NCBI GenBank assembly: GCA_964545855.1
Contig: CAZJHD010000017.1
Span: forward strand, 1-64,000
Reading direction: 5' to 3'
DNA length: 64,000 bases
Origin: CAZJHD01 sp964545855
Lineage (GTDB): Bacteria; Planctomycetota; UBA1135; JACQFD01
Shown: piece by piece, positions 8,649 through 16,558 of the stretch
Numbering within the stretch: the stretch's first letter is position 1
Layout of the letters: every line of letters begins with the position of its first letter
Notes under the pieces: generated by a model
The model's database searches: none
Told to the model about the DNA's origin: nothing
Seen by the model: the letters and a program-made list of their open reading frames with translations, nothing else
Translations under genes and position numbers: made by a program

Positions 8649-8688
8649 GCGGGCTTCCGTCCGATCTTCGGACCGAACGGGGGCCCGC
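8649..8688 (+). terminator. Second, imperfect terminator hairpin
   Basis: Outer GCGGGC/GCCCGC and inner GTCCGA-TCT-TCGGAC pairing, with mismatches between. It corresponds in position and outer stem to 6578-6619 and looks like a decayed copy. Positions 8689-8854 show no further signal. Confidence 0.55.
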
Positions 8689-8854
8689 TTCCTATCGGGT
8701 CTCGCCTGGCTCCGCTGTCGTCCCGAAGGCTCGAGCGGGGTACCCGGAAAGTTTTGGCCGGACTGGTGTGACCCGCGCCGATCCGGGATCCTGGAGCCGC
8801 GGGACGTCTCCTTACTCGCACGAATCCCGACTTCCTTCCTCGTTGCTGCAACCC

Positions 8855-9352
8855 ATGAACGCAAAGCATGTGATCTGGACCCTCGCCGGGGTCGGCGTCC
8901 TGGCGATGGGAATCGTGGCCCTGAACGTCGACCTTTGGCCCAAGATGGGTGGTCCCGGCCGCACGCGTGTGCGGGTCGCGGAGCCTGGAGCGGGATCCCC
9001 CGCTGCCACGGCGCAGGCGCCCGGCGCAGTTGCGAACGCTCCGACGAAGCCCACTGCGGACGCGAAGCCCAAGGGTCCCGTGTCGGCGCCCGTCATCGCG
9101 ACGCAGATCGTCATGGCGCAGGTGCTCGATCCCGAGACGGGGGAGATGAAGGAGGTCCCCTGCACGGCGAGTTGGGCTCCCATGGCTCTGCCGACGGACA
9201 TCAAGGCACAGATGACCCAGTGGATCGATGAGGTCCCGAGCGTCGTCGATCCGAACAATCCGCCGCCCGAAGGGGTCCAGTTCCGTCGCCGGGATCTCTT
9301 CAACATGACGGGCAACGGGGTGCAGGTGCACTCGACGAAGCCCGGCAAGTGA
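8855..9352 (+). CDS. Small membrane-anchored protein of unknown function
   Basis: A 165-residue protein with one N-terminal membrane helix (VIWTLAGVGVLAMGIVALNV), an Ala/Pro/Lys linker to about residue 75 and a compact C-terminal region (IVMAQVLDPETGEMKEVPCTAS) of unknown fold. The ATG at 8855 is chosen because it sits immediately before the membrane segment. A GGCAACGGGG-rich tail and STKPGK end the protein. No family recognised. Confidence 0.7.
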   Translation: MNAKHVIWTLAGVGVLAMGIVALNVDLWPKMGGPGRTRVRVAEPGAGSPAATAQAPGAVANAPTKPTADAKPKGPVSAPVIATQIVMAQVLDPETGEMKEVPCTASWAPMALPTDIKAQMTQWIDEVPSVVDPNNPPPEGVQFRRRDLFNMTGNGVQVHSTKPGK

Positions 9353-9495
9353 TCCGAAGTTCTCGGGTCGACGACGACCCGAGCCGGCCTCCGACTCGAT
9401 GACGACGCGGCGAAGGCGCCGCTCCCCTCGAATCGATCACCTCCCATCGACCGCGCGAGACGGCCCGACGCCGTCGCGCGCGGTCGCGGTCCATC

Positions 9496-11958
9496 GTGGG
9501 TCCTCCTCGAAACGCAACGCCGAAGGAACCGTCCCGCGTCCCCGGTCGCGCTCGGCCGGCTCCGGCTGCGGCGAGCCATGGGATTCGCGCTGGCACGCCG
9601 CTGCCTGGGGGGAGGCCTTGGTTCCTCGCGGCGATCGTCGCCCTCGCCACGATCCTCGTTCCCCTCGCGGCGTCGAGCACCGTGGCGCACGGCTTCGATC
9701 CGCCGAAGGCGCTGCTCGTCGTGGTCGGCGTGACCGTCCTCGCGGCACTCTCGAGGGCGCGCGGAGAGGCTTGGGGGACCGCGGCGGCCGGTGACGAGGA
9801 CTCTGGCCTCGAATCATTCACGTTCCTGGGGAGCGCCCGTACGGTTCCCCGGGGCGTGCACGAATTCGGAGCCAGTATCGGTGACGAGGGAGAAACGCGC
9901 CGAGCGCTCGGCGCCGCGGCCATCCTCGCTGCGATCCTCACGACGGCGACGCTCCTCGCCTCGGACCGATGGACGTCCATCCTCGGCGGCGAGCATCGCC
10001 GGCAGGGCTGGCTCACGGAGGTCGCCGAGCTCGGAGTCTTCGTCGCGGCCGTCCTGGCGACCCGTCAGGGGCTGATCACCGGCTCCGGCCTGACGCGTTG
10101 GATCACGTTCGCCGGCGGCTGCGTCGCGTTCGCGGCGCTGTGCCAGTCGTGGCGGTTCGAAGGCCTCCTGGGCGAGCGCATCGACTCGATCGAGTGGGCG
10201 GCGGAGGTGAAGAACCGCGTCGTCGGTCCCATCGGGAATCCGAGCCAGCTCTCGACCTACCTGGCCGTCGTCGTGCCGATCGCCGCCGCGGCCGCGATCC
10301 TCGCACTGCGCCGACGGAGTGCGCGATCGGGAGTCTTCGCCGCGCTCGCCCTGGGCTCGCTCTTCGTCGCATTGCTCTACGCGCGCGGCCGATCGGGATC
10401 CTTCGGAGCGATCGCAGGGCTCGGTGTGCTCGCCCTGGCCTTGCCCGTGGCCGCGCGTTGGGCCCGCGTCGTGAAGGGAGTCGCGATTGCCGGAGTGACG
10501 GCGCTCGTCGTTCTGGTCGCTCTCGTCAACGTGCCGTCGCTCGGTCTCCGCGAGCGCCTCGAGGAGGGCGTGGAGGGTGGTGGAGCGGCGCACTGGCTCC
10601 GCCGGGTCGGTCGGCTCGTCGACCCGGAATCGGAGACCGTGCGCATTCGACTCCTCATCGCGGACGCCACGTCGAGCGCCCTCGCGAGCCACCCCAGCGC
10701 CTGGGTGGTTGGCTTCGGCCCGGACGGAGCGTGGCCGGCGCTCGCGGAGGGTGACTCGCCGGAGCGACGGGAGATCGAGAGTCTGGCCGCCCCGCCGGAT
10801 CGCCCCCACGCCATCGTCGGAGAGAAGATCCTCGCCGCGGGTGCGGGCGCAGCACTGCTCTGGCTCGGGATCCTCGCGTCGGCGATCGCGCTCGCTTGGC
10901 GCGAGGCTGGGCTCGTCCGACGCGCGGCGCCTCTCGCGGCGGCGATGCTGACCACGGCCGCCGCTGCGTTCCTCGGCGTGTCGTGGTTCGCTCCCCATCC
11001 GGGGCTCGCCTCGGCAGCTGCCGCCGGTGCGGCCGTGCTCCCTGCGGTCGTCGTTGCGGGGATGTGTGGGCTGCGTCGCGCGAGCGAAGTCGGGACCGGC
11101 AGGGAGCGAACCCTGGTGGCGGTCGCCCTCGGGTCCGCCCTCGTGGCGCACCTCGTGGCGTGCAGCGTCTCCGTCACGAGCGTTTCGGAGCGCGTCCTCG
11201 TTTGGGCGATCGCGGGAGTCGCGATCGCGTCGGCCGCGGTTCCCTCGACAGACGATGCGAGTCGCGAATCCGCTCCCGCATCGCACGGTCTTTGGGTCGG
11301 CGGGGCCATCAGCGTGCTGCTCCCCGTCTACCTCTACTACTGGTTCGGCTGGGAGCCCGCGAAGCGTGTGCTCGCGATCGGGGTCGTGCCGGTCTTCGTC
11401 CTGCTCCTGGGTGCGCTCTCGGCGCCGACGGGAGCCGCCCGCGCGTCGATCGTCGCCGGTGCAGTCGCCGCCCTCGCCTTCACGATCGCCATCGTCTGCG
11501 CCAGCACGGCGGGGAAGCCCGGGCCCGAAGCGCTCTGGGAGCACGGCGGCATGTCGGCGGTGACCCCGCTCCTGCTCGCCACGGCCCTCGGCGCAGGGGT
11601 CGCCGGGACGATCCTGCAAGCGCGCCGAGGTGCCTCGGCCGGCGACCCCCGGCCCCGGTGGCGTCTCGCGCCGTCCACCATCGGGTTGGGAGCCGCCGCG
11701 CTGCTCCTGGTCTGGATCGCGGCCGCGGAGCTCCGGAGCGACACGACGCGCGCGGCCTCCTCGCTCCTCGGTCGCGCGGCGCTCGAGCTGCAGCGAGCAG
11801 GCCGCAGCGCGGGGCGGACCGACCTCGAGGCGCAGGCTCAGCGACGCCAGCAGGAATCTCTCGCGCTGCTCCAGCGCGCCCGTCTCGTGGGGGCGCCCCT
11901 CGGATTCCTCGGCGCGCCGGCGGTCCTCGACCGAGTCCTGGAATCGGAGCGTCCTTGA
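9496..11958 (+). CDS. O-antigen ligase/polymerase-like integral membrane protein carrying an inserted palindromic element
   Basis: An 820-residue multi-spanning protein with roughly a dozen or more hydrophobic helices. The segment LGGEHRRQGWLTEVAELG, a GNPSQLSTYLAVVVPIAAA helix and a following RGRSGSFGAIAG loop resemble the O-antigen ligase (Wzy_C/WaaL) family, which joins or polymerises sugar repeats in the inner membrane. The start is GTG; the first 35 residues are Pro/Arg-rich, so a later start is possible. Residues about 103-128 are encoded by a palindromic repeat (9803-9876) in the loop between the second and third helices and look foreign to the family. The C-terminal 100 residues are soluble and Arg/Gln-rich. 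Confidence 0.7.
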   Translation: MGPPRNATPKEPSRVPGRARPAPAAASHGIRAGTPLPGGRPWFLAAIVALATILVPLAASSTVAHGFDPPKALLVVVGVTVLAALSRARGEAWGTAAAGDEDSGLESFTFLGSARTVPRGVHEFGASIGDEGETRRALGAAAILAAILTTATLLASDRWTSILGGEHRRQGWLTEVAELGVFVAAVLATRQGLITGSGLTRWITFAGGCVAFAALCQSWRFEGLLGERIDSIEWAAEVKNRVVGPIGNPSQLSTYLAVVVPIAAAAAILALRRRSARSGVFAALALGSLFVALLYARGRSGSFGAIAGLGVLALALPVAARWARVVKGVAIAGVTALVVLVALVNVPSLGLRERLEEGVEGGGAAHWLRRVGRLVDPESETVRIRLLIADATSSALASHPSAWVVGFGPDGAWPALAEGDSPERREIESLAAPPDRPHAIVGEKILAAGAGAALLWLGILASAIALAWREAGLVRRAAPLAAAMLTTAAAAFLGVSWFAPHPGLASAAAAGAAVLPAVVVAGMCGLRRASEVGTGRERTLVAVALGSALVAHLVACSVSVTSVSERVLVWAIAGVAIASAAVPSTDDASRESAPASHGLWVGGAISVLLPVYLYYWFGWEPAKRVLAIGVVPVFVLLLGALSAPTGAARASIVAGAVAALAFTIAIVCASTAGKPGPEALWEHGGMSAVTPLLLATALGAGVAGTILQARRGASAGDPRPRWRLAPSTIGLGAAALLLVWIAAAELRSDTTRAASSLLGRAALELQRAGRSAGRTDLEAQAQRRQQESLALLQRARLVGAPLGFLGAPAVLDRVLESERP
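9803..9876. repeat. Palindromic element family 1, copy A (inside a coding region)
   Basis: The left arm has CGAATCATTCACG and the right arm CGTGCACGAATTCGGAGCC, which is an imperfect inverted repeat around a GC-rich centre. It matches copies at 46387-46469 and 63610-63687. Read in the host gene's frame it encodes SGLESFT, eleven residues, then VHEFGASI, the same peptide pattern as the copy at 63610. See the findings. Confidence 0.85.
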
Positions 11959-12031
11959 GCGACCGCGATTCGGCGCCAGGAGTTCGCCGGGGGAGGCGTC
12001 GAAGCGGATGCGCCGCCGTGAAGAAGCGAAA

Positions 12032-12084
12032 GACGAAGACTCGGACGAAGACCCTCTGACGAAGACACTCTGACAGAGACTCTG
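12032..12084. repeat. Short degenerate tandem repeat beside tRNA-Ala
   Basis: Units starting GACGAAGAC at 12032, 12044 and 12058 and GACAGAGAC at 12072, that is 12-14 bp each. The last part, CAGAGACTCTG at 12074-12084, is itself a palindrome abutting the tRNA CCA end and could serve as a processing or termination structure for the minus-strand tRNA transcript. Confidence 0.55.
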
Positions 12085-12160
12085 TGGTGGAGGCTAGGGG
12101 ACTCGAACCCCTGACCTCGACAATGCCATTGTCGCGCTCTACCAGCTGAGCTAAGCCCCC
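12085..12160 (-). tRNA. tRNA-Ala (anticodon GGC)
   Basis: A 76-nt minus-strand cloverleaf with CCA encoded. The acceptor stem GGGGGCT pairs with AGCCTCC and contains the G3-U70 wobble that marks alanine tRNAs. The D stem is GCTC/GAGC, the anticodon stem CGACA/TGTCG around loop ATGGCAT, and the T stem AGGGG/CCCCT with loop TTCGAGT. The anticodon GGC reads GCC and GCU, GCC being among the most used codons here. Confidence 0.97.
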
Positions 12161-12471
12161 GGGCGTTGCCTCGCGCGGAACGCTCGGAAGGGGCCCTGGA
12201 TCCATGCCAAGGACGGCAGTCGGGCATCCCGTGAGAGGGGCGAGGAATCTAGTCATCCGGGCACGGAGAGGAAAGCCCTCAGGCAGGTCCTTGGAGCCCC
12301 GCCGCACGACGCGCGGGTCCGCGACGGCATTGCTCGCGACGCTCTGCGTCCTTGGTCGCGCTCCCCCCGGGGATCCACCGCGCCGCCCCGTACCGCCAGC
12401 GACCCCTTGAGCCAGCCCTGCCCCATCGCCGAGAATCCAAGCGCCCCCGCCTCGCCCGATTCGCCCCGCTC
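12161..12471. other. Gene-free stretch upstream of tRNA-Ala
   Basis: About 310 bases between the tRNA 5' end and the next plus-strand gene. I see no convincing ORF or tRNA promoter. A TAGATT on the minus strand near 12250 lacks a good -35. Confidence 0.5.
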
Positions 12472-12900
12472 ATGACCACGCAGCCCGACGCCGTTCGCGA
12501 CGCAGGGGACCGATCCTCGAAGCCGCCCGTGACCGACGCGCCGTTTCCCGAGCAGCGTTCCCCCGCGTTGGCGTCTCTGGATCTCGCGAAGTCGCGACGC
12601 GCCGAGATCGCGCGCGCTCTCCAGAGCGTGCGTCGGCGGAATCGAATCGCGCTCGTGGCGCTCCTCGTGAGCTGTGCGATCGCTCTCGGCGGCCTCGCGG
12701 GACTCTATGCATGGAAGGCTCAGGAGTCGTCGGATCCGATCGTGCTGAAGCTCCGGAGCCCGGTCTGGTTCCAGAATCCCTTCGATTGGGAGCGGCCGTC
12801 GACGTCGCACGGCCCTTCGGCCGAGCCGGGAGCCGGCGACGCGGGCGGTCCGCGCGACGCGGGCGCCACGGGACCCGACGGGTCCACCGTCGGCCGCTGA
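12472..12900 (+). CDS. Small single-pass membrane protein, unknown function
   Basis: A 142-residue protein. A charged N-terminal half (about 60 residues, SLDLAKSRRAEIARALQSVRRRNR just before the membrane) precedes one helix, ALVALLVSCAIALGGLAGLY, then a C-terminal tail rich in Gly, Pro, Ser and Asp. The arginine cluster before the helix predicts the N terminus in the cytoplasm. The frame is open upstream to 12352 but that part is Arg/Pro-rich; ATG 12472 is preferred. No family recognised. Confidence 0.6.
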   Translation: MTTQPDAVRDAGDRSSKPPVTDAPFPEQRSPALASLDLAKSRRAEIARALQSVRRRNRIALVALLVSCAIALGGLAGLYAWKAQESSDPIVLKLRSPVWFQNPFDWERPSTSHGPSAEPGAGDAGGPRDAGATGPDGSTVGR

Positions 12901-13006
12901 TCCTCGCGATCGCACGCGCCGCGCGGAGCGGCCGTCGCCTTCGCCGGAGCGAGATCCGCCACACGCCGCGGTCCTCCGGCCGCCGACGTGAGCGATCGTC
13001 GCGATC

Positions 13007-14227
13007 GTGATCCTCCTCGCCGCTCTCGCGGCCGCTTCGTTCGCAGCCTGGGTCGTTCTCGTGATCCTCCTCGCGAGGCACCGCCGTGCGCTGCTGCCCT
13101 TGGATCCCGGTGGATCGCTCGCGCTCCGAGAGATCTATCCCCTCGTCTCCATCGTCGTTCCGGCGCGTGACGAGGAGGAGATCATCGAGTCCTGCGTTCG
13201 CGCGGCTCTGGCGCAGGAGCACGAGCCGCTCGAGGTCGTCGTCTGCGACGACGACTCGCACGACGGCACGGCGGCGATCCTCGCGCGGATCGCGGAGGAG
13301 GACGCACGCTTGCGTGTCGTGACGCATCGTGGACCGCCGCCGGAGGGCTGGGTCGGCAAGAACCACGCGCTCCACCTCGCGACGCGCGCGGCACGCGGCG
13401 CCTGGCTCCTGTTCGTCGACGCCGACTGCGTCCTCTCGCCGCGCGCGCTCCCGGCGGCGCTCGCGCGCGCTCACGGCGCCGACGGAGCGCCCGCCGTGTC
13501 CCTCGTCTCCGCGCTCCCCGATCTTCAGTGCCCCGACCTGGCGAACCGTCTCGGCATGCCGGCCTTCGCCGTCTGGCTCTCGGTCGCCTTCCCCGCGCAC
13601 CGCGTCGTCGACCCGCGCTGCCGCGACGCGCTCGCCGCCGGCGGCTTCCTGCTGATCGAGCGCGCGGCGCACGAAGCCATCGGAGGCTTCCCGAGGCTCG
13701 CGCCCCACATCGTCGAGGACATCCTGACGGCGCGCCTCGTGAAGGCGAGCGGCCGCCGCATCGCGCTCTTCCTCGGCCGCGCGTGCGTGTCCACGCGCAT
13801 GTACTCCGGGTGGCGCGACCTCTGGGAGGGAGTCACGAAGAACGCCTTCGCCGGCGCGGACTTCCGCGTGATGCGCTCCCTCGCGGGAGCGCTCGCGATC
13901 GTCGTCCTCGCGGTCGCTCCGGCCGCGAGTCTGGTCGCTCTCGCGCTCCTGGCTCTCCAGTCGCCGACGTGGGGAGGCGCCGAGGCCGTCGCGTTGGCCG
14001 GCTTCGGCGCGAGCACCGCCGTGCTCGTGCTGCTCCACGGAGCGATCCACCACGAGATGCGCATTCCGCTCGTCCTCGCGCTCGCCGCGCCGGTCGGGCA
14101 TGCCTTCGTCGCGCTCGCGATCGTCGCGTCGACGATGCGCGGGCGTTTCGGGCGCGGAGTCTCGTGGAAGGGGAGGCGGTACTACGGAGCCGACGCGGCG
14201 CTCCCCGGCGATCGGCTGAACGGCTGA
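13007..14227 (+). CDS. Family 2 glycosyltransferase (HpnB/CrtQ-like), membrane-associated
   Basis: A 406-residue GT-A glycosyltransferase: N-terminal helix (residues 1-25), catalytic domain opening with YPLVSIVVPARDEEEIIESC, the DXD-like LLFVDADC, the acceptor-region GWVGKNHAL, and three C-terminal helices. This layout matches hopanoid-associated HpnB and carotenoid glycosyltransferases. The start is GTG at 13007, immediately before the first helix. It lies downstream of the O-antigen-ligase-like gene and may act on polyisoprenoid or polysaccharide, but no hopanoid or carotenoid genes are in the window. Confidence 0.8.
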   Translation: MILLAALAAASFAAWVVLVILLARHRRALLPLDPGGSLALREIYPLVSIVVPARDEEEIIESCVRAALAQEHEPLEVVVCDDDSHDGTAAILARIAEEDARLRVVTHRGPPPEGWVGKNHALHLATRAARGAWLLFVDADCVLSPRALPAALARAHGADGAPAVSLVSALPDLQCPDLANRLGMPAFAVWLSVAFPAHRVVDPRCRDALAAGGFLLIERAAHEAIGGFPRLAPHIVEDILTARLVKASGRRIALFLGRACVSTRMYSGWRDLWEGVTKNAFAGADFRVMRSLAGALAIVVLAVAPAASLVALALLALQSPTWGGAEAVALAGFGASTAVLVLLHGAIHHEMRIPLVLALAAPVGHAFVALAIVASTMRGRFGRGVSWKGRRYYGADAALPGDRLNG

Positions 14228-14311
14228 CGCACATCGCGGGCTGCGCCCGCAACCCAACGGTGCCCGTTCCGAGAATCGTCGTGCGGCGGGCGCAGGCGCG
14301 CGAGTCGTAGC

Positions 14312-15070
14312 TCAGGCGCCGGCCCAGCGGACGGCCACCATCACGAGGATCCCCAGGACCACGAGTGCGATCCGCTGGACCTCGTCCTCGCGATCGTGGA
14401 AGACTTCGGGCAGCAGATCGCAGAGGCAGACGAAGAGGAAGGTCCCTGCCGAGAAGGCCGTCACCACGGCGAGCGCGAAGTCGCCGAGGGAGCCCGTGAC
14501 GAGGTGCCCCAGCACGATCCCGGCAGGCGTGGCGAGCGCGAAGAGACCCGCGAGAACGACGATGCGGCGTTTCGCGAAGCCCGCGAGCAGGAACACCGAG
14601 GTGAGCGAGAAGGCCTCGAATCCGTGATGGCTCACGATGGCGAGGAAGATCGGCGCCTCGAGCCCTTCGTGGCGCGACGACGCGGCGAGACCGATCCCCG
14701 TCAGGAACGAGTGCGCCGACAGACCCGCGAGTGCCGCGTAGCCGACCGATCGGTGGCGCTGATCCGGCGCCGGGTCTCGCTTCTGGAACACGAGGGACTC
14801 GGCGAGGTACACGCTCAGCACGCCCGCGAGGACGCAGAGCCAGATCGCGAGCGTCTCGCTCGGCGCATGACCGTGGGAGCTCGAGCTCACGTCGCCCGCC
14901 GACGGAACCATGGCCGGGAGCGCCGGGAGGAGATGGAGGAAGACGGCGCCGAGGAAGATCCCCGTGGAGAGCGAGAGCGCTCCGTGCAGCAGGCGCTCGC
15001 TCCATCGGACGAAGAGCGGCAGCATCCCGCCCGCGAGCGCGACGACGAGGAGGGAGGCGATCTCACCCAT
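14312..15070 (-). CDS. ZIP family metal transporter
   Basis: A 252-residue integral membrane protein with about eight helices. It carries the ZIP metal path in helix 4 (GLSAHSFLTGIGLA) and helix 5 (IVSHHGFEAFSLTSVFLLAG), with the H-x-x-E equivalent as HHGFEAF, and a His/Ser loop (SSSSHGHAPSE) between helices 2 and 3 as in many ZIPs. It probably imports Zn2+ or another divalent cation. It is divergent from the patatin gene; no metalloregulator site is evident. Confidence 0.88.
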   Translation of the reverse strand: MGEIASLLVVALAGGMLPLFVRWSERLLHGALSLSTGIFLGAVFLHLLPALPAMVPSAGDVSSSSHGHAPSETLAIWLCVLAGVLSVYLAESLVFQKRDPAPDQRHRSVGYAALAGLSAHSFLTGIGLAASSRHEGLEAPIFLAIVSHHGFEAFSLTSVFLLAGFAKRRIVVLAGLFALATPAGIVLGHLVTGSLGDFALAVVTAFSAGTFLFVCLCDLLPEVFHDREDEVQRIALVVLGILVMVAVRWAGA

Positions 15071-15261
15071 GGAGGGAGTCGCGGAGCGGGTCGGGACGGC
15101 GTGCCAAGGTCGGCGAAGGGGGCGAGAGTGTGTCGATCGAGGCGCCGGGAGGATACGGCCGCCGTCGAATCCGCCGCCGCCCGTCGATCCGTGACGGCGC
15201 GCGGTCGCGGCGGCAGGATGCGCCTCCCGTCGGAGGTGTGCGCGCCGCGCGCGGCGAGATC

Positions 15262-16509
15262 ATGGAAGCACAACAGACCCCAGACCCCGATTCCGGCGAG
15301 CGTCCGCGCATCGCGCTCTGCCTGTCGGGCGGAGGCTACCGGGCCGCCGCCTTCCACCTCGGTGCTCTGCGGAGGCTCCACGAGACCGGCCTCCTCGCGA
15401 TCGTCGATCACGTGAGCTCCGTCTCGGGAGGAAGCATCCTCGCGGCGCATCTCGCCCAGTGCATGGTGGAGAAGGGGCGCTCGACGCTGCGATTCGACGA
15501 CTGGGAGCGCGACGTCGCCGAGACCTTCCGCGACCGCATCCTCCGCCGCGACATCCGCACCCTGCCGATCCTCGTGCAGTGGTGCCTCCCCTGGAACTGG
15601 TTCCGCTCCGGTCCCGGCGCCGAGGCGCTCCGCGCGCAGTACGAGCGCCACCTCACGCGGCTGCGGCTCGACGGCCTCCCCGAGAAGCCGCGGTTCACCT
15701 TCTGCGCGACGGACCTGCAGTTCGGCGCGAACTGGACCTTCGAGCGCGACGGCTCCGGCGACTACCTGGCGGGGCAGTTCCGCTCCCTCGCCTCCGAGCC
15801 CGTGGCACGCGCCGTCGCCGCCTCGTCCTGCTTCCCGCCCGTCTTCCTTCCGCTCACGCTCGCCCTGCCGCGATCCGGCGAGGCCGACTCGGACCGTCCG
15901 TCGGTCGTCCACCTGACGGACGGCGGCGTCTACGACAACCTCGGGATGCAGCCCGTCTGGAGCGGCCGGCCCGTGGTCCTCGTCTCCGACGGCGGCGCGC
16001 CCTTCGACTTCGAGGTGGGCACGAAGCCCTGGAGCCGCCTCGCCCGCTACGCCGCCATCGCGACGAACGAGGTGGGTTCCCTGCGGCTGCAGTGGCTCCT
16101 CGCGCGGGTACGCAAGGAGGAGATCCGGGCCGCGACGTGGCGCATCGGCAACTCGACGCACAGCTACGTCCGGGACGACATCGGCGGTTACTCGAAGCAG
16201 CTCGCGCGCGACGTCGTCGCGGAGATTCGAACGGACATGGACGGCTTCCTCGAGTCGGAGATCCGCGTCCTCGAGAACCACGGCTATCTCCTCGCGGCGG
16301 CATCGACGTCCGGCTTCGTCGACGACCTGCTGGAGGCGAACGCGCCGGCTCCCCGGGCGCCCCATCCCGAATGGCTCGACGAGGCGCGCGTGCGCACGGC
16401 GCTCGCGAAGAGCTCCGAGCGGCAGTACCTCGGCTCTCTCGCGCGGCTGGCCGCGCGTCCCTGGTCTCCCTTCGTCCCGAGGCTCCCGAAGCCCGACGCG
16501 CGCGGCTGA
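15262..16509 (+). CDS. Patatin-like phospholipase
   Basis: A 415-residue lipid acyl hydrolase. RIALCLSGGGYRAAAFHLGA supplies the glycine-rich oxyanion hole, VSSVSGGS the nucleophile serine (S-x-S-x-G rather than the usual G-x-S-x-G) and LTDGGVYDNLG the catalytic aspartate of the Ser-Asp dyad. There is no signal peptide, so it is probably cytoplasmic or peripheral. The ATG giving MEAQQTPDPD is the likely start; the upstream open frame is Arg-rich and not protein-like. The C-terminal 100 residues past the dyad are of unknown role. Confidence 0.87.
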   Translation: MEAQQTPDPDSGERPRIALCLSGGGYRAAAFHLGALRRLHETGLLAIVDHVSSVSGGSILAAHLAQCMVEKGRSTLRFDDWERDVAETFRDRILRRDIRTLPILVQWCLPWNWFRSGPGAEALRAQYERHLTRLRLDGLPEKPRFTFCATDLQFGANWTFERDGSGDYLAGQFRSLASEPVARAVAASSCFPPVFLPLTLALPRSGEADSDRPSVVHLTDGGVYDNLGMQPVWSGRPVVLVSDGGAPFDFEVGTKPWSRLARYAAIATNEVGSLRLQWLLARVRKEEIRAATWRIGNSTHSYVRDDIGGYSKQLARDVVAEIRTDMDGFLESEIRVLENHGYLLAAASTSGFVDDLLEANAPAPRAPHPEWLDEARVRTALAKSSERQYLGSLARLAARPWSPFVPRLPKPDARG

Positions 16510-16519
16510 GCGCTCGTCG

Positions 16520-16558
16520 GGGGCGCGCCCCGAGGCCCGGCGGCGTTCCTCAGCCGCC
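16520..16558. terminator. Candidate bidirectional terminator between convergent genes
   Basis: GGGGCGCGCCCC palindrome (16520-16531) followed by GGCGGC/GCCGCC pairing (16539-16544 with 16553-16558) that spans the stop codon of the FG-GAP gene. It lies between the patatin gene and the convergent FG-GAP gene. Confidence 0.35.

Noticed and set aside
12032..12084. Possible CRISPR or integration site next to the tRNA
   Set aside because: Units are only 12-14 bp with no spacers, no cas genes, and no integrase in the window. The repeat is a simple degenerate tandem.
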